NCBI GenBank assembly: GCA_015039365.1
Contig: WION01000011.1
Location: 434,001-498,000 of the forward strand
Length of the DNA: 64,000 nt
Direction of reading: 5' to 3'
From: Amanita rubescens
Lineage: Eukaryota; Basidiomycota; Agaricomycetes; Agaricales; Amanitaceae
Within the stretch, counting starts at the first letter, position 1. Every line of letters starts with the position of its first letter. The notes under the pieces were generated by a model. The model did not search any database. It was given only the letters and a program-made list of their open reading frames with translations, and was not told where the DNA came from. Shown one piece after another: positions 33,915 to 44,519 of this stretch. The translations under genes were made by a program, and so were the position numbers.

Positions 33915-34830
33915 AAATTTGAGTTGATAGTTTCGATATTAGCAGTTTAACCTCCGCACCCTATTGAACGCAAGTTGACTTGACCGTATCACTTCATTCT
34001 AAGATAAGAAAATGTGCCATGAATGTCCGGCTTCGAACACGTAAATTAGGGAAAGGAACGCGGCGCGCAGTGATCGGAGTGCTTGCGAGTCCCCACAAGG
34101 CTGCGTTACAATCGTTTCCAGGTACTCTTTCGTGTCCGCCAACACAGGTTAGACCCAGACGAGAGATAATGATTAAGTGAACCTACCTTGGAGTGCAGAT
34201 ACATCGGCAGATATGATTTGGGCAGGATGTGTCGCATATCCGACCTGTGTGCAGGCACACAGGCAAATGTATCCTTCAGGGCTTGGCCCTTACGGAATCT
34301 CCATTCGCTTGACGCTGCGAAGGTGGTAAGTCCAAAGCGGCTGCCGAAGCGTGACGTGTGATGCGTGACTTGTTAGCAAACCTGAACTGACGATCTCATG
34401 TTCAAGTTATGGCCACTAGCAAGGCCCGGTGTGTCTCAATTGAAAGTTCAACCAGATCTGTGTTTGGCTCTCCAGTACGATTATGATTGGATAAAATTGG
34501 AGTCTGCTGGAAATAACACTAAAGGTGGAAGCTTGAGGTAAGCATTTTTATGTCAATTGAATTTTCTCTACCCGAGAAGTCCGAAGGCTGATTATGTTTA
34601 CATCAATTGAATTTTCTCTGACCGAGAAGCGCGACGGCTGAATTGAATGCTCAAGTTTGACGTGAGCTAATGTCAACTATAGTTTCCACCAATGCCCAAT
34701 TGAACTAAAAATGGTACATAAGTAGACGTATCTAGGGGTCTTCAAGGGCGGCGGTCGCACGGAGGCAATGGAACTTCTGGCAGTGTGAGATCCTCTATCA
34801 CCAAAAGCTGGAGGCGCGTGAAAGAGATGT
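33915..34830 (+). repeat. R1 repeat, direct copy
   Basis: A long R1 copy upstream of secreted paralogue 2. It has gagttgatagtttcgatatt, ggcgcgcagtgatcggag, caggtactctttcgtgtccg, tgtgcaggcacacaggcaaa and a doubled caattgaattttctct block (about 34553 and 34602). It ends near ggcagtgtgagatcctct. Confidence 0.8.
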
Positions 34831-35269
34831 CAAGGCACTCCTCAAATGGATAAAAAATTAGAACAACATGGAGGGCGGGAAGGCACTGCGGAACCACGCA
34901 CGAGCGATTCGGATTGACGACCTGACCCAAGTGATGGACTGGTCCGAAAATATTGGGAAACAATCCATTGTTCCTTCACGTCACATTCGAGGTGATCGAC
35001 TTGAAGCATAATACCTTGACAAAACATTGCATATGTTTCGAAGAATAGTGGGATGACAAATGAGGCAGAATCCCAGTGAGAATAAGGGTCATAAATAATT
35101 TTGGATAACGCGGGCAATTTCATCCACGGGGAATGTCTTCTTCTAAACATTGCGCAACGATTTCTGCTGATTGAAATTGCACTTTTCCGGGGCAATGCCA
35201 ATGGATCTCTTCGTGCCTCTCTTTGCGTTCTCTTTTGCTTTGTCTTTCCGCGGGGCACGCTCCCAAACC

Positions 35270-35400
35270 CGTTTAGGAAGGTGACATACCCTGCGACGCC
35301 GACCTTCCCCTTTGGGGCTTTCTCTGCCACCAAACCCATTTAGGAAGGTGACGTGCCCGACGACGCCGATTTCCCCGTTTGGATGTTCTCTTTTTGCAAG
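35270..35400 (+). repeat. R2 tandem unit, two copies
   Basis: Units start at 35270 and 35337 (67 nt apart), each with ttaggaaggtgac and a CCCCTTTGGGG-like core. The spacing differs from the 23.4 kb locus. Confidence 0.7.
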
Positions 35401-35455
35401 GTGCTCGACCCTGTGGCTGGACGCTATGGTTCGTAACACTGCTACGACCAAGTAG

Positions 35456-35650
35456 AGCATGCTCATTCGTTTCGCCGTGCCTCAAGGTTGCAGTTCTTTG
35501 GTGAGTTGTCCCGCCTGTTTCCACACACGCTTTGTCATTGAATGGGAACCGGATAACGACGATTCTGATCCTTTTATTCGTTTAGCTGCTGTTATCATTA
35601 TGCCCAACCACTACTCATCTTCGCATATGCAAGTCTTCCCGCTCCCATTG
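35456..35650 (+). pseudogene. DUF6534 gene fragment with internal deletion
   Basis: Two separate parts of gene B are fused: about 8945-9045 (catgctcattcgtttcgc, caaggttgcagttctttggt) and about 9660-9730 (gattctgatccttttattcg, tttagctgctgtta). The 600 nt between them are missing. It directly abuts the R1/R2 block of secreted paralogue 2. Confidence 0.7.
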
Positions 35651-35654
35651 TAGC

Positions 35655-36100
35655 CAAACGTTTTACACGTTGGTCGGCGAGCTCCGGATTGGGCGCATAA
35701 TGGACATCCTCATGTCGTGGACTCGTAGAACGATTGACGCTTGAAAAGTACGCGAAAAGCTCTTCAGGTTTGGAAGTTGTATGCAAGATTTTCTCCCGTC
35801 GAGGCGCACTCTTTCCATAGCATCGGACTAGATCTATATATATGCTTTCAACAGATCCCACAACATCAAAGGACGCTAAATAGTTACTAGTTAGCGTACG
35901 CCGAAACGTTTCAACTCAGGTTCACAACTCGAAATAGAAATATGCTTGTATAGTACGGTGTTACTAAGACAACTTACTAACACCCGTCTGGTATGCTATG
36001 AGTTAGGCTAGAGCATCGACAGTGTCGACATATGATGGTAACCAATGCTTGAATTTAAAAGGGTTCGGTAGCAAAAGTGCGAAATGAAAGAAGAGAAAGA
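35655..36100. other. Spacer and 3' flank of secreted paralogue 3
   Basis: The part from about 35880 matches the 3' flanks at 31850-31985 and 17740-17900 (tttcaactcaggttcacaac, ggtatgctatgagttagg). An 87-codon minus-strand frame at 35598-35861 is not recognised. Confidence 0.4.
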
Positions 36101-36104
36101 AGAG

Positions 36105-37139
36105 TTACGGCCCATGTTCATTTCTCTGGTGTTTCGTGAGAAATTCTTTTCTCGTGTAAGATTCAGTGCAACCTGGTGCAGTGCATGGAAATTGCCTAAC
36201 GGTGGAATGTACCGAGGACAGTTCATGGCGCCTGAGATCCTGTGGGCGCGGCGTTGAATAGGGGCAATTCTCATGTGGGCATCGATGAACGACAGGGTCG
36301 GCAGGGGCAGCAGTACCAACACGGCGACCAGCAGCAACACGGCGACCAGCAGCCACACCAACACGGGGACCACGACGAGAACTGCCTGGATTCAAGCTGG
36401 TACGATCACCACGACTACCACCACGATTACCGCGACGAGAACTGCCAGGATTCAAGCTGGTACGATCACCAGGAATACCACCATTCGGGCCAGGATTATC
36501 AAAACCGCAATTAATGCACCGAAAACCACCACCAGCGCCACTATGAACCTGATCCTGTGCGACGGGGGTTGGTGGATGTTCGGAGGGAGGAACCGCCGGA
36601 CCATGTAATGGAAGATGTGCAATGGGATTCGGAGTAGGGTGACGAAGTTCGGGGGTTGCTGCATGGTGTGGAGACGGCGGGTTATGGGGCGAGGCAGGAT
36701 CTAATCCGAGATGCGAATTTCCGAGACCCGGAGTGGGAAATAGGTCATCATGAAAGGGATTGGGGGGAAAGTAGGGATTTTGACCTGTATTGTGAGGTGG
36801 AAATTCGTGGGAAAGGGGCGTTGTGCCAATGTGGTCTGCTGGGTGTTGCCCGAAGGGAAGAAGAAGGGATGGAGGCAGATGATCCTGTGTGTTGGGATGG
36901 TTGCCGCTGCTTGAGCCGGCCGGGTTCACAGGCAGATGACTGCCGGATCCACTAGCCTCGCCAACTCTCGGGCGTTTCCTTTGGCCATTTTCATCGTAAG
37001 GCTCCTGGCCGGGCAGCCACAGGTCTGGGGGTGAATCTGAACCTGAACTTGATTCCGATGCCTTCCTCTTGCGCGCCGGCATGGCGACGACATAAGAGCT
37101 AAAAATGAGAGCGGAGGTAAAAGCAAGTGAGAGACGCAT
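36105..37139 (-). CDS. Secreted low-complexity protein with two C2H2 zinc fingers, paralogue 3
   Basis: One exon, 344 residues, starting MRLSLAFTSALIFSSYVVAM (signal peptide). The upstream in-frame ATG at 37187 would bury the signal peptide, so 37139 is chosen. Basic strings ARKRKASES and QRKRPRVGEASG follow, as in paralogue 2. The Pro/His/Gly-rich centre shares the block DHLPPSLLLPFGQHPAD with paralogue 2 but is shorter. A repeat DRTSLNPGSSRRG occurs twice. The end carries two fingers: CPHENC-x12-H-x5-H and CTAPGCTESYTRKEFLTKHQ with final His. Fingers, basic motifs and signal peptide are conserved while the centre changes freely, which suggests selection on both ends. The frame is intact. 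Confidence 0.75.
   Translation of the reverse strand: MRLSLAFTSALIFSSYVVAMPARKRKASESSSGSDSPPDLWLPGQEPYDENGQRKRPRVGEASGSGSHLPVNPAGSSSGNHPNTQDHLPPSLLLPFGQHPADHIGTTPLSHEFPPHNTGQNPYFPPNPFHDDLFPTPGLGNSHLGLDPASPHNPPSPHHAATPELRHPTPNPIAHLPLHGPAVPPSEHPPTPVAQDQVHSGAGGGFRCINCGFDNPGPNGGIPGDRTSLNPGSSRRGNRGGSRGDRTSLNPGSSRRGPRVGVAAGRRVAAGRRVGTAAPADPVVHRCPHENCPYSTPRPQDLRRHELSSVHSTVRQFPCTAPGCTESYTRKEFLTKHQRNEHGP
36375..36475 (-). repeat. Tandem repeat of about 57 bp in secreted paralogue 3
   Basis: Two copies of gacgagaactgcc-ggattcaagctggtacgatcacca, about 57 nt apart, encoding DRTSLNPGSSRRG twice in the same frame. Confidence 0.8.
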
Positions 37140-37237
37140 ATTCACAAAGGCCAGCTTTCTGAAATGCGAAGTATAGAAGCGTGACACAGTTTAAAGAGAC
37201 CAGCTCTGGGGGAAGAAGATTATGCTTTCAATGGCAG

Positions 37238-37245
37238 CTTTTATA
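37238..37245 (-). promoter_or_regulatory. TATA box of secreted paralogue 3
   Basis: TATAAAAG on the minus strand, 99 nt before the ATG at 37139, at the same distance as in paralogue 2. Confidence 0.6.
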
Positions 37246-37547
37246 CTCCGTTTCACCTGCCAACGGTTGCGTTGCTTTGCACAAGCGACTAGTTGTGTGG
37301 CGACAAAGATCTCATGCCAAGTCCAATCAGCCAATGACGAAAATGCTGTACATACCAGCCTATATAGAGTTCGACTAAGAGCCACGCCGGGGTCCTCTCC
37401 ATTGCGTTAAGTGTCTGACGAGATCATGAGCACAGGGTGGAGAAGCACTGCTACGAACGGAAATTAACGACGAACTTAATCTGAACATCCTCAGGGCCTC
37501 CGGACCCTGAAATATTCTCGGACAGGAATTTTGACCTGTATGACATG

Positions 37548-38480
37548 TACGTATTGAGTTGATAGTTTCGATATTAGCAGTTTAACCTCCGCACCCTGGG
37601 ATTGTGTTATTGAGCGCGAGTTGACTTGAGGTTACGCAACTTATCACTTCATTCTAAGATAAGAAAATATGCATGAACGTCCGGCTTCGAACACGTAAAT
37701 TAGGGAAAGGTGCGCGGTGCGCAGTGATCGGAGGGCTTGCGAGTCCCCACAAGGTTGCGTTGCGGTCGTTTCCAGGTACTCTTTCGTATCTGCCAACACA
37801 GGTTAGACCCAGACGAGAGGTACTGATTAAGTGAACCTACCTGGGAGTGCAGATACATCGGCAGATATGATTTGAGCAGGATGTGTCGCATATCCGACCT
37901 GTGTACAGGCACACAGGCAAATGTGTCCTTTCAGGGCTTGGCCTTTACGGAATCTCCATTCGCTTGACGCTGCAAAGGTGGTAAGTCCAAAGCGGCTGCC
38001 GAAGCGTGACGTGTGACGTGACTTATGAGCAAGCCAGAACAGAACGATCTCCATGACGTTTATGGCCCTAGCAACTTGGGCCCGGTGTGTCTCAGTTGAA
38101 AATTCAACAAGATCTACGTTTGGCTCTCCAGTACGACTATGATTGGATAGGATTGGAGCCTGCTGGAAATGACACTAAAGGTGGAACTTCAAGCCTGGGA
38201 TAAGCATTTTTACGTCAATTGAATTTTCTCTGTCCGAGAAGCCCGACGGGGGCTGATTATTTTTAACTCAATTGAATTTCTCTGTCCGAGAAGCCCGACG
38301 ATGGCTGAGAACGCTCTTTTGACGTGAGCTAATGTCAACTATAGTTGACCGATTGAATTAAATATGGAACATAAGTACACGTATCTAGGGGTCTTCAAGA
38401 GAAGAGCCAAAACCCGAACTATTGGGGCGGCGGTCACACGGAGGCAATAATGGAACTTCTGGCAGTGTGAGATCCTCGCA
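37548..38480 (+). repeat. R1 repeat, direct copy
   Basis: R1 copy upstream of secreted paralogue 3, including gtgtacaggcacacaggcaa, cagttgaaaattcaacaaga and a doubled caattgaatttctct block. It is the reverse-complement partner of 20540-21375. Confidence 0.8.
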
Positions 38481-40007
38481 AAAGCTGGCATCAACGGAAA
38501 GGCCATGATCTTGCAAGAGCCGGAATTCGAGGATTTCCCCAAATGCGACACTGTCACACTCACGGTTATCCTACACTCGTCAAACGGCTACCACACTCGC
38601 TAAAATGCCCCTAACACCCATCAACGTGTCGTTGAAACAGCCTTCCACTCAATTAATCCTTCCACACAATCGCGCCCTTTTTCGGCAATGCCTTGCAATC
38701 TCACATCTTGCATTGCATTACAATGCTAATAACCTACTACAAACTTAATCACTCATCAGGTTCGAAATTCAGCTTATAATCCATTATAAATTCATCATTG
38801 CTATTGTAATCGATTACACAACACGACTTCACTTCTGATTACAGAATTATCATGAGAGAGCGTGGGCGGCTCGGCAATATATTGTCGGCCTTGCGGGTTG
38901 ACTTTCTCGATTCCGATTCCTCCAAGGCAGTCTTTGCTTACTTTGCGCGCTTCGGCGCATGGAGACTCGGCGGCAGCGGCAGCGGGACAAAGGGAAGAGG
39001 GATGCTTGAGGGGTGGCCGCCACTACGTTCGTGACTCAGCGCGCGTGGATGTGAGCTTTATACCATTAGTTTGCTCATTCCGGGGCCAAAGGAAGGCGGT
39101 CCACTGATCGAATGCAAACATAATATTGTCGTAGCCATGGGCGATAAGCGTGGAAAGGGAGAAACTGAGAGGAGGGAGAAACGAGCTAGATGGTGAGAGG
39201 GCAAGTACGTCAGTTTATTTGGTGCTCTGATTACCGAAATTTTTGCAAAGTCCAGCCAGCTTTCTGCCACGGGAGAAGGTTCGAGTGCGCTACATGTATG
39301 TTTCATGCTATACTCCGGCATACTCATGGTTCAAGTTGCTCTACAGTCCCGCCCAGGCAAGGATGAACAGACGGTCATGACGGTTGGGTGATGGATCTTC
39401 CCAGGCGCTCGAAGCGCACGACGACGAAGGTATCGAGGAGCGACGAGGACCAGATAAATGCATCGAGCTCAATCTTCAGGTGCGCGACGGAGAGTGCTGC
39501 AAGGTTGGACACTGTGGAGGGTTGGGATGCTGGTGTTGACAGCATGCAAGAATCCGAAGTGATCACCAACTTACCTTAATCAGCATTTTTAAACTTGGGT
39601 AGAGAATCGAAGCGCAGGAGCCTAGTATGGGTGGTGCGGGATGCAGGAAATTGAGCGCGAGAGTCTGAATAAACAGTTGACTCACTGTGGAAGGTTTTTC
39701 GCTATCTTTTGAGAAATGTGAACCAGCATGTGGCCTGGAGTGTGTGGGCGGGTATGTTAAGCTCGATGGGGAGCGGCTGGACGCCACTGTCAGAGGGTTG
39801 AGGGGCGGGATGTCGACAACCGTTTTGTCAACGTACCTCGGCGCGTTTCTTTGTCTCAAAATGGGTTAGTCGTCCAAGACTGATGGTGAACACCCTCCCT
39901 TGCTCATGCCTATCGAGACCACCACTATCGATGGCCGGCGAAAGCGTCTCCAAATCATTTTCATCAATGACGGAGCGCCGGACGACGGGCAAACTTTACC
40001 TGGATGA

Positions 40008-40720
40008 CATGCATATATTGAGTTGATAGTTCCGATATTAGCAGCTTACTTAACCCCCGCACCATGGGATTGCGTGCGAGTTGATTTGACCGCAAAGGGT
40101 TACGCAGCTTAGGACTTCATTCTAAGATAAAAGAATATGCCATGAATGTCCGGCTTTGAACACGTAAATTAGGGAACGGTACGCGGTGCGCAGTGATCGG
40201 AGGGCTTGCGCGTGCTCACAAGGCTGCGTTACAATCGTTTCCAGGTACTCTTTCGTGTCCACCAGCACAGGTTAGCCTACCCAGACGAGAGATAATGATT
40301 AAGTGATCCTACCTGGGAGTGTGGCAGATACATCAGCAGATATGGTTTTTGACCTGTATCCTTTCAGGGCTTGGCCTTTACGGAATCTCCATTCGCTTGA
40401 TGCTGCGAGGGCGGCAGGTCCAAAGCGGCTGCCGATGATATTGGATAGGACCTGCTGGAAATAGGTGGAAGTTTGACGTAAGTATTTTTACGTCAATTGA
40501 ATTCTCTTTGCCCGAGAAGCCCGATGGCTGAATTGAACGCTCTTTTGACGTGAGCTAATGTCAACTATAGTTTCCACCAATGCACAATTGAACTAAATAT
40601 GGGCATACACGTATCTAGGGTCTTCAAGAGCCAAAACCCGAACTATCAGCGATCACACGGAGGCAATGGAACTTCTGGCAGTGTGAGATCCTCTATCAAG
40701 GCGTGCAAGAGATGTCAAGG
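40008..40720 (+). repeat. R1 repeat, direct copy
   Basis: Partner of the 22395-23060 copy, with gagttgatagttccgatatt, ggaacggtacgcggtgcg and atggaacttctggcagtgtg. It has the same internal deletion as its partner. Confidence 0.8.
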
Positions 40721-41269
40721 CATTGCTCAAAATGATCACAAATCAGAACAGCATGGAGGGCGGGAAGGCACTGCGGAACCACGCACGAGCGATCCGGATT
40801 GACGACCCGACCCAAACGAGGGACTGGTCCGAAAATATTGTTCCTTCAATGAGGCTTGAGAAGCTGGATATCGGATAAAAAGACACCACATTCGAGGTGA
40901 TGAACTTGAAGCGTACCTTGATATTTACGCTGTTGACTTGGTACGTCACCCTTGTAAACCATTATTATTTCCCAATGCTTACCGATATCAATATACGACA
41001 CGACCGTTCGCGGCTCAGGAACTTCCGAACTCTGAGCTGTGCAGTATACAAATATCTGATGTAGAAACGGGCTGCGTAGGCCCTTTCGAGTTACTATTAT
41101 GTACATGACGCGTTTGTGAAGGTTTTCGAACTGTCAACTTGCATCCGTATATTTCGAGGAATAGCGGGATGAAAGATGCCAGTGTGAGAATAAGGGTCAT
41201 AAACAATTTTGGATACTGCATTGAGGAGATATCTACTATTTTTGCGTTCTCTTTTGCTCATATAGTACC

Positions 41270-41335
41270 CGTTTAGGAAGGTGACGCACCCGACGACGCC
41301 GACTTCCCCTTTGGGGTGTTCTGTTTTTGCAACTT
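41270..41335 (+). repeat. R2 unit, single copy
   Basis: One cgtttaggaaggtgacg unit with the CCCCTTTGGGG core. Two units are present at the matching place in copy 1 of the segmental duplication. Confidence 0.7.
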
Positions 41336-41590
41336 GGCGCTCGACCCTGTGGCTGGACACTATGGTTCGTAACACTACAGAAGGAAATGACACACAGGTA
41401 ACTATTAGGACAGCCCATAATCGCAGGCTTGCACCGGAGTTGACCGATATTTTCAGGGGGAATTTGGGCACCTAGTATAAGTATTTTTCCATTCTTCATG
41501 CTCCTTAGAGCTGGTCTCCTGCGTCTCCCTCTTCTACGGCATTAGCACAAGCCAAGCGCAGCCTGCCCCTTCTTAACTGTTTTTTTAATA

Positions 41591-42237
41591 ATGGATCTAT
41601 CCAACTGCCACCTCAACCGTTCTGATTACGACGACGACACCCTCATCGGCACCGTACACTATGCTCGGACAAGAGATTATGTCAGTACCCATCTCATTGT
41701 CGACTGATATACCTGATTGTTAATCTTTCTCTACTTCAATAGGATTCAGTGGAGGGACGCCTGAGTCGAAAAGCTTCTCTCAGGAGAGCCATCCATGGGA
41801 TTATTATCGTAGGGAAATCAACTGAATCCTGCGAAATATTCCTCGTTGCCCCATTTTCGAATCATTGGCCAGACAGGACTCACAAAGAGCCTACAAGCGA
41901 GTACGTGATCGGGGGTACGGGCGAGATTCACGCCGGAGTTCCTTACAAGATTCGTAAGGATAAGATTCGGATAACGCATGATGGCGGCCGAAAAATGTTG
42001 AAACCTGGCGCACTGGAGAAGCTCCTCGCGAGGATAAAGGAGAATGAATTTAGTAGTCCTTCGCTGCAACGGCCAGCACAGGGGCGCCGTGGTGGTGGTG
42101 GTAGTTCCCAGCCTGGACGCCGATTTGGAGCTCATACTCATTACCATGGACGAAACATAGCTCATTATGGCACAACTTTTTACCCCCAGAGCCATGTATT
42201 CGTTTATCCGTCTATTTATTCTTTTGCTTCGCTGTAG
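41591..42237 (+). CDS. Unrecognised 194-residue protein, copy 2
   Basis: Exon 1 41591-41680 and exon 2 41743-42237 around a 62-nt intron, phase 0; 194 residues. The exon 1 size, splice phase and stop are as in the copy at 23765. Shared blocks are YVIGGTGEIHAGVPYKIRKD, HDGGRKMLKPGALEKLLARI and the aromatic tail ending YSFASL. A Gly run (RRGGGGSSQPGRR) is longer here by whole codons. The intron differs more than the exons, which supports coding. The promoter regions also match (cttcatgctccttagagctg), so both copies may be transcribed. Function is unknown. Confidence 0.6.
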
Positions 42238-42239
42238 AT

Positions 42240-44055
42240 TATTTATGCCAAGGTCGTGGCTTCCCTTGCGTTTTCCTTTGTTCAACGACTTTTGATTTCC
42301 CGTCTAGTTTCTCATTAATATTTCGCATACCACGTTTTCATGCTATATGTTATTTATGCAAACCTCCGTATGAGGTGAAACAATCAACGGACATGATGGA
42401 GTCAGGGATGAGGAGATCAGAGAGAATGGTACGTACCACGGACACATCACAAGGGCCGCTCGTTGAGGTTTCCCATTAACCTTTCGCATACCATGTTTCC
42501 ACGCTATACGCTACTTATACAAACCTCATGAGTCATGCAACCCACAAGTTGTCACCTACTTGGTTTGCATCAAGTTTTCGACATATGCCTATTGTTTGAT
42601 GAGGGACACGCTCGTCGTCGAGTAAAGTCCTGTTTGCGATTTGAGCTTCCATAACAGATTAAGTGATGAAGCAGGCGACTATCCCTCTTCATGACGACGA
42701 AGGGCAGAAGAAACCCTATTGTACGGCTCATCGTACAGACGGTGCTTGCAATTTCGTACCATTATGAGGTATATAAGATACACAGTAGAGGTATAAGATG
42801 CTTTGGTCCCAGCTTAAGTAGTGATGGGCAAGTCGACATGACGGCCAGCACGTCGAAATTTCGACGTACCTTCCAAATCTGGGAGTGTATGTGACATGTG
42901 ACATGTGACTTGCGCGTCAACGCCGACCTTAGCAAAAGCCACAGTGGCAGGCAGGCCGGCAGTGAGATGACTTCTTGCTGGATCTTCCGTATACCACCGT
43001 TCAAGTGCTGTCATACGAGAATTCCGTGAAAAAAGGCGGGGAAGGGTGAAGAGATTTGTAAACGCACCTCTGGGTTTCGCAATTGTAATCGGAACGTCGG
43101 CGTGGCGCATGGTACTAGGGATAATCTGATGAATAGTGGTGGTGTGAAGGGCCCTAGTATGGGTGGTCAGATTAGACACAAAAGCCATAAGTGTACCGAG
43201 TTTTACATGCTTATTAGGGAGCGTCGCATCTTCGATGACGCCCGTTGCTTTCCTGATAAACTGATTATCCCGCTGATGCCATGCGATACAGACAATCTGA
43301 GATGCTATCGATGACCTCGCGCCGAATGCAGGATTCTAGGCGGTAACTTCGATGGTCCATGGTGAGAATTCCGCAATAATGCGTATCGATGAGACGTGGG
43401 GTACGGGTCGACATTTTGGGTACCCTTACCCCTACGCGCACCCGCGCTGCGGTGTTGAACTAGACGGCTTCTTCGATGATCCGGGGGATTTGAGGGCGTG
43501 GCGGGCTATTGGACGGGTCAGCTGAGTCAAGGGGCTGGGAGAGGGGATGTAAGCGGGTGGGCCAATCGTAGGACATGTACGGAGGTAGAGTCGGAGTGGG
43601 ACTGCTAGGCGCTGGGCACCGGGAATGCAGAGTTACTAGGGAGGAATCAGGAAAATAGGAGAAAAAATGGAATAAAATCCTCACTGCTCCTCCCCTACCT
43701 GTCGCATCCTGACGCTCAGGCTCTCCAGGATTGGCGGCGGTCGGCGTCCCCGAAGTTTTTTGAGAAACAGGGAAGACGGCAGTGCTGAGGTGTTTAACTC
43801 CGTCATATGGTTGGTTTGGGAAGCAGTTGAAGGTGGGGAGCGGAGATCGCAGCGGATCACGCGTCACTTGTCACATTTTCCACGCTTCGGGTAACATATC
43901 TATCATGGACTTGAATCAACATTATTCTCCATCTCACCGATGATCTGTAGACGAACGATACGTAGGCCCTCAAATCGCTATATGCTGGCGTTTTTGCTCA
44001 ACTTTTTCACTCCAGCGTGGTGCAAGCGTGGTCCTGCCTCCGGTGGGGCATCGGT
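42240..44055. other. Degenerate right end of the duplication
   Basis: Counterpart of 24400-26030. Minus-strand frames at 42814-43188 and 43460-43867 match parts of copy 1, but the two copies break frame at different places. No product is called. Confidence 0.35.
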
Positions 44056-44059
44056 ACTT

Positions 44060-44395
44060 ATGTCCCTACCACACCGTGCCGCTCAATCTAATTCAGCCCG
44101 GTTTGCGCAGCTCTTGAGACAAACGAGGGACGCAGAGATGGATCGTATCGAGAGGCTCAACGCAGATCCGTTCAACATTGAAGCGCAGAGGCGGATTTGG
44201 AACATGATGCACGGGAGGGTGACTATGCTTTAGTGAGTGCCAGATCATCGCCGTTGGGCGGCGACTAATTTGATTTCTCGAAGCGTACCTGTCGAAGTTA
44301 ACGGTCATCTCGTAAAAGCATTTGTGGATAGCGGGGCACAGCAGACTATCACGAGAGCCCTGGATGCGCGGTTCCTCCGGTTCCGCTCTCTCTGA
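44060..44395 (+). pseudogene. DDI1: DDI1-like aspartyl protease fragment
   Basis: DDI1 is a ubiquitin-dependent shuttle with a retroviral-type aspartyl protease domain. Block 1 reads RFAQLLRQTRDAEMDRIERL and NADPFNIEAQRRI, then jumps to GRVTML, so about 25 residues normally between them are missing. After a 50-nt intron (gtgagtgcca to ttctcgaag), block 2 reads VPVEVNGHLVKAFVDSGAQQ with the catalytic Asp-Ser-Gly, then TITRALDARF and a stop. The ubiquitin-like start and the rest of the protease are absent. It is therefore a dead fragment, lying at the right end of the duplicated block. The working gene must be elsewhere. Confidence 0.75.
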
Positions 44396-44519
44396 CTGTT
44401 GTTGCTGAAGCGCTGATAACTGAAATGGTGGTAACTTCCGGATCAAGGGTTCTTATTCATGGACAAAATACTTATGCGCATTAAATAACGATACGATGAT
44501 AAAGGAATAAGATGCCTGA

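Larger units (their letters stand above)
38735..43700 (+). repeat. Segmental duplication, copy 2 (pair with 21583-26000)
   Basis: Starts at aacctactacaaacttaatc and runs collinear with copy 1 through the spacer (tttgcttactttgcgcgctt, catgggcgataagcgtgg), R1, one R2 unit, the 194-residue gene and the degenerate 3' part. Extra sequence near 39400-39900 is absent from copy 1. Confidence 0.8.

Noticed and set aside
36242..36608. Plus-strand His/Gln- and Thr-rich frames
   Set aside because: Antisense readings of the low-complexity part of secreted paralogue 3.
20276..40720. R1 as LTRs of one large retrotransposon
   Set aside because: No TG...CA ends, no primer-binding site and no gag-pol between any two copies.
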